Source of the DNA: Flavobacteriaceae bacterium
GTDB taxonomy: Bacteria > Bacteroidota > Bacteroidia > Flavobacteriales > Flavobacteriaceae
DNA length: 14,667 bases
Direction of reading: 5' to 3'
NCBI GenBank assembly: GCA_008081175.1
Contig: VMCW01000105.1
Span: 1-14,667, forward strand
Shown: in pieces, positions 1-5,642 of the stretch
Layout: each line of letters opens with the position of its first letter
Position numbering within the stretch: the stretch's first letter is position 1
Made by a program: the position numbers and the translations under genes
Notes under the pieces: model-generated
Told to the model about the DNA's origin: nothing
Databases searched by the model: none
Seen by the model: the letters and a program-made list of their open reading frames with translations, nothing else

Positions 1-9
1 TGAGAAATC

Positions 10-17
10 TATCTTTA
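10..17 (+). promoter_or_regulatory. Candidate -7 promoter element of tyrS
   Basis: The octamer TATCTTTA matches the Bacteroidota -7 consensus TAnnTTTG at 7 of 8 positions and lies 12 bases before the tyrS ATG, so any leader would be very short. The -33 TTG element would fall outside the window, so only half of the promoter can be judged. AT-rich DNA produces such matches by chance. Confidence 0.4.
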
Positions 18-29
18 CAACAAAAATAG

Positions 30-1328
30 ATGCTGACAAATTTTGTACAGGAACTTCGCTGGCGTGGTTTACTTCACGACTATATGCCAGAGACGGAAGA
101 ATTTCTCTTAGAGCAGTCCACCAAAGGATATATTGGTTTTGACCCCACAGCAGATTCTCTACACATTGGGAGTTTGGTTCAAATTATCATTTTAATGCAT
201 TTTCAAAAATCGGGACATACACCCATCGTTCTGGTAGGAGGGGCAACAGGAATGATAGGAGACCCCTCAGGAAAATCAGACGAACGAAATTTGTTGGATC
301 AAGTTACCTTAGAAAAAAACTGTGCCGGTATTCAAAAACAGTTGGAAAAATTTCTTGATTTCAAACCCGAGGTAAAAAACCGAGCGGTTTTGGTAAACAA
401 CTACGACTGGATGAAATCCTACAGTTTGATTGACTTTTCAAGAGACATTGGAAAGCATTTGACCGTGAACTACATGATGGCCAAGGAATCTGTAAAGAAG
501 CGTTTGGGATCAGATTCTAAAGTAGGGATGTCCTTTACGGAATTTACCTACCAACTTCTACAAGGATATGATTTTTTACATCTGTACAACACCATGGATT
601 GTAAACTTCAAATGGGTGGAAGTGATCAGTGGGGTAACATCACCACAGGAACGGAATTGATTCGAAGAAAAGAGGGAGGCAAAGCTTATGCCTTGACCTG
701 TCCTTTAATCAAAAAAGCAGATGGATCTAAATTTGGTAAGACAGAAGGGGGTAATGTATGGTTAGATCCCGCTAGAACTTCACCTTATAAATTTTATCAA
801 TTTTGGTTAAACACCTCAGATGAAGATGCGTTAAACTATATCAAAATCTTTACCTTTTTAACACAAGAAGTAATTGAACAAAAGAGTAAAGAACATAAAG
901 AGGCACCTCATTTGAGAATACTTCAAAAAACAATAGCAGAGGAGGTTACCACTTTAGTACACGGAAAAGAGGCTTATCAAAAAGCAGTAGAAGCTTCTCA
1001 AATTCTTTTTGGTAAAGCTACTGGAGAAAGTCTTCAGAAGTTGGACACCCAAACGTTTTTAGAGTTGTTTGATGGGGTACCCCAGGCGGAAATAAATAAA
1101 TCACAACTCGAAAGTGGTATTGATATCGTCGCTGCATTAGCTTCTTTAACAGGTTTTTTAAGTTCTAATGGCGAGGCGAGAAGAGCTCTTAAAGAAAGCG
1201 CTATCTCTGTCAATCAAAATAAAGTTGAGGAAACCTATGTTCTGGATTCCAAGGACTTAATTGCAAACCAGTATGTATTATTGAAAAGAGGGAAAAAGAA
1301 TTATTTTATTTTGAAAATAGTTTCTTAA
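30..1328 (+). CDS. tyrS: Tyrosine--tRNA ligase (TyrRS)
   Basis: Class I aminoacyl-tRNA synthetase that attaches tyrosine to tRNA-Tyr in the cytoplasm in an ATP-dependent two-step reaction. The Rossmann catalytic domain shows the HIGH-type motif HIGS at residues 45-48, the TyrRS signature GGSDQWGNI at 196-204 and the KMSKS-type loop KFGKT at 234-238. A C-terminal S4-like RNA-binding region covers about residues 365-430. The 432-residue length is normal for bacterial TyrRS. ATG start; no Shine-Dalgarno sequence is visible, but a TATCTTTA -7 element lies just upstream. The gene converges on the minus-strand LuxE-like gene: the TAA stop lies in a TTAA shared by both stop codons, so there is no room for a separate terminator. 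The identification is secure. Confidence 0.97.
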   Translation: MLTNFVQELRWRGLLHDYMPETEEFLLEQSTKGYIGFDPTADSLHIGSLVQIIILMHFQKSGHTPIVLVGGATGMIGDPSGKSDERNLLDQVTLEKNCAGIQKQLEKFLDFKPEVKNRAVLVNNYDWMKSYSLIDFSRDIGKHLTVNYMMAKESVKKRLGSDSKVGMSFTEFTYQLLQGYDFLHLYNTMDCKLQMGGSDQWGNITTGTELIRRKEGGKAYALTCPLIKKADGSKFGKTEGGNVWLDPARTSPYKFYQFWLNTSDEDALNYIKIFTFLTQEVIEQKSKEHKEAPHLRILQKTIAEEVTTLVHGKEAYQKAVEASQILFGKATGESLQKLDTQTFLELFDGVPQAEINKSQLESGIDIVAALASLTGFLSSNGEARRALKESAISVNQNKVEETYVLDSKDLIANQYVLLKRGKKNYFILKIVS

Positions 1329-2308
1329 AGTACCATAAGATTACACCCCCTAATTTCAGCGTGGTCAAAACGTCCTAATACTTCAAAACTTCCTTCAGCA
1401 TGAACTTTACCTAGATCTTGAGTTGCTATAAAAGCGCAAGAATCTACATTGGCCAGGTCGATGATATTAAGAGCCCCTGTTCTCCCGTTTTCAATTATTT
1501 CAAAGGGATCTTCTATAGATCTACTAAGTACCTTCATCCAAGGAGGACACTTAAAAAGTCCATTGCCTGAAGAATACGCCTGACTTAAGAGTTCCGTCAT
1601 ACCGTATTCTGAATGTATCTGAGAAACACCGTAAGATTCTTTTAGTTTTTGATGTAACGCACTACGTACCCACTCTTTTCGCATTCCTTTCATTCCTCCC
1701 GTTTCCATTATAAGGGTGTGTTTGAGCTTCCAGTTGTAATTTTCAGCACCCTCCAGTAAAGCAAAGCTTACCCCAAGTAAAAGGGTTTTCTGTTTCTGTT
1801 GTTCTCCTTTTTCAAGTTGATGGCGTAAGGCTGCCCAATCGTTTAAATAGAAACCACTTTCGGGACGTTTTGTTTTCTTAATTAAATGATCTGCCATAAA
1901 GACCAGGGAAGAACCTTCTCGTTCAAGATAAGAGGGTAGTAGTGCTAAGAAAACATAATCTTCAATTGCACCGTAGAAATGATTAAACCCTTTTTCAAAG
2001 CTTTTGATATACAATTCAATGTCATATACAGGATGTTTTGAAGCAATTTGACCTGTCGTTTTGCTCGAAGAAAAAGTAAGGGCTGCTTGAGACTGAAATG
2101 AGTTGAGGTTGTGGGTTTTGAAAAATTGAATGGGTAAAAAAGGAATGTCTTCCAGTTGGTTTACTTCACTTGGGGAAGTATTAATTAAATCACAATAAGA
2201 ACGATATACCCTATTTTGTTCAAACTGATAGTTAAAGAGTTTAAGCGCTTGCTGTTCAAAAACCGTGTCAGAATGGATGGAATCAAAATGTAAGAAGTCC
2301 GCTCTCAT
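1325..2308 (-). CDS. LuxE-like acyl-transferase / acyl-protein synthetase
   Basis: Adenylate-forming enzyme of the LuxE/acyl-protein synthetase type (327 residues from the ATG). LuxE activates a fatty acid with ATP and carries it as a thioester on a cysteine near its C-terminus; the substrate here is unknown. Visible motifs are a Ser/Thr-rich phosphate-binding loop FSSSKTTGQ at 79-87, SEYGMTE at 233-239 (the YGxTE motif of the superfamily) and LGRFD at 311-315. The protein stops soon after, so the mobile C-terminal domain of full acyl-CoA synthetases is missing, as in LuxE. Cys322, six residues from the end, sits roughly where LuxE has its acyl-bearing Cys. A TTG at 2317 could add three residues; the ATG at 2308 is preferred. 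The upstream T9SS-tail gene ends 29 bases before this ATG (20 before the TTG), suggesting one transcript. There are no lux luciferase genes nearby, so a bioluminescence role is not implied. Confidence 0.8.
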   Translation of the reverse strand: MRADFLHFDSIHSDTVFEQQALKLFNYQFEQNRVYRSYCDLINTSPSEVNQLEDIPFLPIQFFKTHNLNSFQSQAALTFSSSKTTGQIASKHPVYDIELYIKSFEKGFNHFYGAIEDYVFLALLPSYLEREGSSLVFMADHLIKKTKRPESGFYLNDWAALRHQLEKGEQQKQKTLLLGVSFALLEGAENYNWKLKHTLIMETGGMKGMRKEWVRSALHQKLKESYGVSQIHSEYGMTELLSQAYSSGNGLFKCPPWMKVLSRSIEDPFEIIENGRTGALNIIDLANVDSCAFIATQDLGKVHAEGSFEVLGRFDHAEIRGCNLMVL

Positions 2309-2337
2309 AAGGAGCAAAATTAAATAAAATTACCCCT

Positions 2338-2676
2338 CTAGGGTACGACCAAACGCTTCAATCCTTTCTGCCCTTCTTGTTTTAATAAAAACATGTATAT
2401 ACCCGTATTCAGTTTTTCGAGAAATATTATGTTTTCATAGGTGTCTATCTCCATTTTTTTTTCGCCCAGAACATTGTAAATTTCGATGTGTTTTATTGAA
2501 TTACTAGTACTTTCAATGTTGAGTATTTTATCTTTTACAGGATTGGGAAATATAGAAAATTGAAGGCTGTCGCTTTGGGTGTTTTGGGGTGAAATTTTTA
2601 GGAAGGCGTTGAAGGAATAAATAGGGGAATCTAAAGCCGATAAAAAAATAAAAAATACTACAATAGTTCTGATCAT
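2338..2676 (-). CDS. Miniature T9SS type A sorting-domain protein
   Basis: Small 112-residue protein with a Sec signal peptide (hydrophobic residues about 4-20) followed almost directly by a Por secretion-system C-terminal sorting domain. The hallmarks are the opening FSIFPNPVKDKILNIES (about 41-57), then IEIYNVLGEK (about 65-74), then LNTGIYMFLLKQEG (about 89-102) and the basic end KRLVVP. In T9SS cargo this domain is the C-terminal signal recognised by the outer-membrane translocon and usually follows a large enzyme or adhesin. Here only about 20 residues separate signal peptide and domain, so no passenger is evident. ATG start; a TACTTTTA -7-like element lies about 19 bases upstream on the minus strand. 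It is probably co-transcribed with the downstream LuxE-like gene. Function unknown: it may be a remnant, a very small secreted protein or a carrier for a modification. Confidence 0.8.
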   Translation of the reverse strand: MIRTIVVFFIFLSALDSPIYSFNAFLKISPQNTQSDSLQFSIFPNPVKDKILNIESTSNSIKHIEIYNVLGEKKMEIDTYENIIFLEKLNTGIYMFLLKQEGQKGLKRLVVP

Positions 2677-2694
2677 TGGGGTAATAACTTAGTT

Positions 2695-2702
2695 TAAAAG
2701 TA
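2695..2702 (-). promoter_or_regulatory. Candidate -7 element of the T9SS-tail gene
   Basis: Read on the minus strand this is TACTTTTA, 7 of 8 positions of TAnnTTTG, 18 bases before the ATG of the T9SS-tail gene. No clear TTG was found at the expected 17-23 base spacing, so support is weak. Confidence 0.25.
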
Positions 2703-2764
2703 GAAATAAAAAATGAATTCTTAATACTATGGTAACCTAATAAGAGGTTTTTAAAGCTTAATTT

Positions 2765-2772
2765 TATATTTT
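2765..2772 (+). promoter_or_regulatory. Candidate -7 element of the response-regulator gene
   Basis: TATATTTT matches TAnnTTTG at 7 of 8 positions and ends 8 bases before the ATG, implying a nearly leaderless message. It lies next to the second copy of a TTTTTAAA direct repeat (2748-2755 and 2769-2776, 21 bases apart), which could be an operator. The region is very AT-rich, so confidence is low. Confidence 0.25.
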
Positions 2773-2780
2773 TAAAACAA

Positions 2781-3482
2781 ATGAAAAAAGAAGACATTAA
2801 GATTCTTTTGGTTGACGATGAACCTGATATCATCGAAATAATACGTTTTAATTTAAGTCAGGAAGGGTATCAAATTTTGTCAGCTAGTGATGGATTTGAG
2901 GCATTGAAAGTCGCCGAAAAGCATTTACCTCACCTCATTATTATGGATGTTATGATGCCTAATATGGACGGTATCGAAGCTTGTGAGCAACTTAGGAAGG
3001 ACCCTCGTTTTGTTGAGACAATTATTATGTTTCTTACCGCTCGGGGAGAGGAATATTCTTACGTTGCAGCTTTTGAAGCGGGAGCGGACGATTATGTTAC
3101 TAAACCCATAAAGCCAAAAGTATTAACTTCAAAAGTCAAAGGGCTATTACGTCGATTCAAGAAAAACCAAAAATCAGAAAACCGTTTACTTTTTGATGGT
3201 CTGGTTGTAGATCGTGAGGCCTATAAAGTTATTTTGAATGATCAGGAAATGTCACTCCCTCGAAAAGAGTTTGAATTGTTTTATTTGTTGGCTTCAAAAC
3301 CAGATAAAGTATTTGGGAGAGACGAAATTATGGACAAAGTATGGGGAGGAAATGTTGTTGTGGGGGATAGAACTATAGACGTGCATATCAGAAAATTGAG
3401 AGAAAAAATTGGACAGCATTATTTCAAAACCATAAAAGGAATTGGTTATAAATTCAATATTTCCGAAAAATTAGAATTGTGA
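2781..3482 (+). CDS. OmpR/PhoB-family response regulator
   Basis: DNA-binding two-component response regulator of 233 residues. The receiver domain (about 5-120) has the acidic pocket Asp12/Asp13, phospho-acceptor Asp56 in IIMDVMMPN, switch Thr86 and conserved Lys108 in TKP. The C-terminal winged-helix domain (about 135-230) shows the OmpR-family pattern LPRKEFELFYLLAS, then VVVGDRTIDVHIRKLREKIG, then IKGIGYKF. It should bind DNA as a dimer after phosphorylation by the kinase encoded next, whose GTG start overlaps this gene's TGA by 4 bases (GTGA), implying translational coupling. It lacks the PglZ-type domain of the T9SS regulator PorX, so nearness to a T9SS-tail gene should not be read as PorX. 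It resembles PhoB/PhoP regulators, but the target regulon cannot be told from sequence. Confidence 0.93.
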   Translation: MKKEDIKILLVDDEPDIIEIIRFNLSQEGYQILSASDGFEALKVAEKHLPHLIIMDVMMPNMDGIEACEQLRKDPRFVETIIMFLTARGEEYSYVAAFEAGADDYVTKPIKPKVLTSKVKGLLRRFKKNQKSENRLLFDGLVVDREAYKVILNDQEMSLPRKEFELFYLLASKPDKVFGRDEIMDKVWGGNVVVGDRTIDVHIRKLREKIGQHYFKTIKGIGYKFNISEKLEL

Positions 3483-4546
3483 CTTTAAGCAAATTCAATA
3501 AAACCAGCTTCAACTTAGCTTTGTTAATTGGGTTGTTTTGCTCATTTCTTTTTTGTTTACTGGCTTATTTTATTCTTGAGTTACCACCCATAAAATTTTT
3601 ACAATGGGGAGGAGTTTTATTTCTTGGGGTTGGTTTTTTTTCATATTTATTGCTTTCTAAAAGACTTGAAGAATTTATGTTGTTACGGGTAAAGGAACTC
3701 TACAACAGTCTTTTTCCTTCTACTATATCTACATCAATCATAAAGTCTGATGAGGATATTGAATTGCTAACCCGCAATTTGAAAAAACTCAACACAGATA
3801 AAAATCTAGAAATTGAAGTACTTAAAAACCAAGAGAACTTTAGAAAAGAATTTATAGGGAACATAGCTCATGAACTTAAAACACCGCTGTTTACTATTCA
3901 AGGGTATGTCTTGACTTTGCTAGATGGTGGAGTGACGGATCAAAAAATAATAACCAAATACTTAAAAAGAACTTCCAAAGGGGTGGAACGACTCACTTAC
4001 ATTGTTAAAGATTTAGATTTGATCACAAAATTTGAATCGGGTATGACAGAACTTGAAATCAAACCCTTTGATGTCGTTACAACCATAAAAAGTGTTTTTG
4101 AATTGTTGGAAATGCAAACGGTTAAAAACAAAATTACACTGCGCTTTGATAAAAAATACAGCGAACCCATTTACGTAATGGCTGACGAAGAACGCATTCA
4201 GCAAGTTATTTCAAATTTAATTATCAATTCTTTGAAGTACGGAGTAGACCGTGGGATAACAGAGGTAAGTATTGATAATTTAAAAGAAGATAAAGTATTG
4301 ATCAGGATAGCGGACAATGGAGAGGGTATTGATAAACAGCACCTGCCCCGACTTTTTGAGCGTTTTTATCGAGTAGAGAAAACGCGAAACAGAAAACTGG
4401 GAGGGTCTGGACTGGGACTTGCTATTGTAAAACACATTATCGATGCGCATAATGAAAAAATATTTGTTGAAAGTGAAGTAAATGTAGGTTCTGAATTTTC
4501 TTTTTCATTGACTCGCGCAGCAGCAAATGACTTAAAGGGACATTAA
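3479..4546 (+). CDS. Membrane sensor histidine kinase
   Basis: Partner kinase of the preceding response regulator (355 residues). Two hydrophobic helices (about 11-33 and 42-60) are separated by fewer than ten residues, so there is almost no extracytoplasmic sensor domain. A charged, probably helical linker (about 61-120) leads to the HisKA domain with the H-box EFIGNIAHELKTP (phospho-acceptor His131). The ATPase domain follows, with N-box Asn247 in QVISNLIINSLKYG, G1 box DNGEGI (279-284), F box LFERFYR (292-298) and G2 box GGSGLGLAI (308-316). All catalytic elements are intact. No convincing HAMP, PAS or GAF domain is visible. Start GTG at 3479, within the 4-base overlap with the regulator gene; no other start fits as well. 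The signal is unknown and is probably sensed in the membrane or through a partner protein. Confidence 0.92.
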   Translation: MTLSKFNKTSFNLALLIGLFCSFLFCLLAYFILELPPIKFLQWGGVLFLGVGFFSYLLLSKRLEEFMLLRVKELYNSLFPSTISTSIIKSDEDIELLTRNLKKLNTDKNLEIEVLKNQENFRKEFIGNIAHELKTPLFTIQGYVLTLLDGGVTDQKIITKYLKRTSKGVERLTYIVKDLDLITKFESGMTELEIKPFDVVTTIKSVFELLEMQTVKNKITLRFDKKYSEPIYVMADEERIQQVISNLIINSLKYGVDRGITEVSIDNLKEDKVLIRIADNGEGIDKQHLPRLFERFYRVEKTRNRKLGGSGLGLAIVKHIIDAHNEKIFVESEVNVGSEFSFSLTRAAANDLKGH

Positions 4547-4552
4547 TTTTCC

Positions 4553-4560
4553 TATTTTTA
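4553..4560 (+). promoter_or_regulatory. Candidate -7 element before trmB
   Basis: TATTTTTA matches TAnnTTTG at 7 of 8 positions, 13 bases before the GTG of trmB, in the 27-base gap after the kinase gene. It forms the left arm of a short AT-only inverted repeat (TATTTTT at 4553-4559 with AAAAATA at 4564-4570). That repeat is too weak to call a terminator. Confidence 0.3.
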
Positions 4561-4573
4561 GCAAAAAATAACT

Positions 4574-5242
4574 GTGGGTAGTAAAAACAAACTGAAGCGT
4601 TTTAAGGAAAACGAAACTTTTCCCAACGTCATTCAGCCAGAACGATCTATTTTATTGGACAATGCATTCACTTTAAAAGGTAAATGGAATAAGCAATTTT
4701 TTAAAAATGATGCCCCTATCGTCTTAGAATTGGGATGTGGAAAAGGAGAATACACCGTTTTTTTAGGAGAGCAAAGTCCAGAAAAAAATCACATTGGCAT
4801 AGACATCAAAGGGGCTCGTTTTTGGAGGGGAGCGAAAACAGCTTTGGAAAACAAGATGGATAACGTTGCTTTTCTCAGAACACAGATCGAGTTGATAACG
4901 ACCTGTTTTTCACCAGGTGAAGTAGATGAAATTTGGATTACTTTCCCCGATCCGCAAATTAAATACAAAAGAACCAAACACCGTCTAACGCATCCTGAAC
5001 GATTGCTAGACTACAAAAAAGTACTAAAAAAAGAGGGCACAATAAATCTTAAAACAGATAGTGAATTTTTATTTGGGTACACCCTAGGGGTCGCCTCTCA
5101 GATGGGTGAAATTATGTATGCTCACCACGATATTTATAACAATACTGAGGCGCCAAAAGCTGCTACAGCCATACAAACATTTTACGAGCAGATGTTTTTA
5201 GAGAAAGGAAAAGCCATTACTTATATGCAATTTCGGGTCTAA
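4574..5242 (+). CDS. trmB: tRNA (guanine-N7-)-methyltransferase (m7G46)
   Basis: Class I SAM-dependent methyltransferase that makes 7-methylguanosine at position 46 of the tRNA variable loop. The SAM-binding motif I is LELGCGKGEY (51-60), followed by IGIDIKGARFWRG (74-86). The family signature FPDPQIKYKRTKHRL (124-138) corresponds to the FPDPWPKKRHxKRR motif of other bacteria, and NLKTDSEFLFGY (158-169) is the catalytic/substrate region with the conserved TD. The 222-residue length is normal for the family. GTG at 4574 is chosen because it gives the N-terminus MGSKNKLKRF, which I recognise as typical of Bacteroidota TrmB. The TAA stop is followed immediately by the ATG of the next gene (TAAATG), so the two are almost certainly co-transcribed. 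Confidence 0.95.
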   Translation: MGSKNKLKRFKENETFPNVIQPERSILLDNAFTLKGKWNKQFFKNDAPIVLELGCGKGEYTVFLGEQSPEKNHIGIDIKGARFWRGAKTALENKMDNVAFLRTQIELITTCFSPGEVDEIWITFPDPQIKYKRTKHRLTHPERLLDYKKVLKKEGTINLKTDSEFLFGYTLGVASQMGEIMYAHHDIYNNTEAPKAATAIQTFYEQMFLEKGKAITYMQFRV

Positions 5243-5581
5243 ATGCCACAGGACAGGACTTTTTTTGCAAAAGTATATGAAGTGGTTCGTAAGATACCTG
5301 AAGGAAGAGTCACCTCCTATGGCGCTATTGCAAAGTATTTGGGTACAGCTCGAAGTTCCCGCATGGTGGGATGGGCAATGAATGCCTCGCACAAGGACCC
5401 CTCAGTACCTGCACACAGGGTAGTAAATAGAAATGGATTACTTACAGGGAAACACCATTTTGGAGGAACTACAATCATGCAACAACTTTTAGAAAACGAG
5501 GGAGTCAGAGTTCAAGACAATAAAATTTTAAATTTTGAAAATCATTTTTGGGATCCCCAGCGAGAACTCCCTTTTTCTTAA
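5243..5581 (+). CDS. Alkyltransferase-like protein (MGMT family, no reactive Cys)
   Basis: Small DNA-binding protein of the O6-alkylguanine-DNA alkyltransferase fold (112 residues), consisting of the C-terminal DNA-binding domain only. It has the winged-helix element VTSYGAIAKYLG (23-34), the Arg-finger context SSRMVGWAM (38-46, Arg40) and active-site motif PAHR (56-59). True MGMT enzymes have PCHR; here Ala57 replaces the methyl-accepting Cys, so direct alkyl transfer is not possible. Alkyltransferase-like (ATL) proteins with Ala or Trp at this site are known to bind O6-alkylguanine, flip the base and hand the lesion to nucleotide excision repair; that role is inferred here. It starts directly at the trmB stop codon with no spacer. 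A separate full-length MGMT elsewhere in the genome is possible. Confidence 0.9.
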   Translation: MPQDRTFFAKVYEVVRKIPEGRVTSYGAIAKYLGTARSSRMVGWAMNASHKDPSVPAHRVVNRNGLLTGKHHFGGTTIMQQLLENEGVRVQDNKILNFENHFWDPQRELPFS

Positions 5582-5617
5582 TATCAAAAACGTCTTTCGA
5601 GAATGAAATCTGAACAG

Positions 5618-5625
5618 TATATTTG
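5618..5625 (+). promoter_or_regulatory. -7 promoter element of the mrp-nfu-fdx operon
   Basis: TATATTTG is an exact match to the Bacteroidota -7 consensus TAnnTTTG, placed 17 bases before the mrp ATG in a 61-base gap. No exact TTG occurs at 17-23 bases upstream; the nearest T-rich stretch is TCTTTC around 5593-5598. This is the best promoter candidate in the window and probably starts the transcript that runs into the iron-sulfur genes. Confidence 0.55.
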
Positions 5626-5639
5626 CATTTGAGCAAATA
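5620..5639 (+). repeat. Inverted repeat overlapping the mrp promoter
   Basis: Perfect 7-base arms TATTTGC (5620-5626) and GCAAATA (5633-5639) around a 6-base loop ATTTGA. The left arm shares six bases with the -7 element and the right arm ends 3 bases before the ATG. It could be a repressor operator at the start site or a small hairpin blocking translation initiation. It has only two G/C pairs per arm, so chance cannot be excluded. Confidence 0.4.
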
Positions 5640-5642
5640 CCC

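Noticed and set aside
1325..2308. Bioluminescence (lux) locus
   Set aside because: Only a LuxE-like gene is present; there are no luxA, luxB, luxC or luxD homologs in the window, and LuxE-type proteins occur in non-luminous bacteria.
2528..2833. Minus-strand open frame of 101 codons spanning the divergent intergenic region
   Set aside because: It overlaps the T9SS-tail gene in another frame and the start of the response regulator, and its product is low-complexity Phe/Ser/Tyr-rich sequence expected from AT-rich DNA.
2781..4546. Two-component pair as the T9SS regulators PorX/PorY because of the nearby T9SS-tail gene
   Set aside because: PorX has a PglZ-type effector domain, whereas this regulator has a standard OmpR winged helix.
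4553..4570. Terminator between the kinase gene and trmB
   Set aside because: The inverted repeat TATTTTT/AAAAATA contains only A-T pairs and overlaps a -7-like element, so it is too weak to call a terminator.
5620..5639. Riboswitch or structured leader before mrp
   Set aside because: The gap is only 61 bases and the transcript leader after the -7 element would be roughly 10 bases, too short for a riboswitch.
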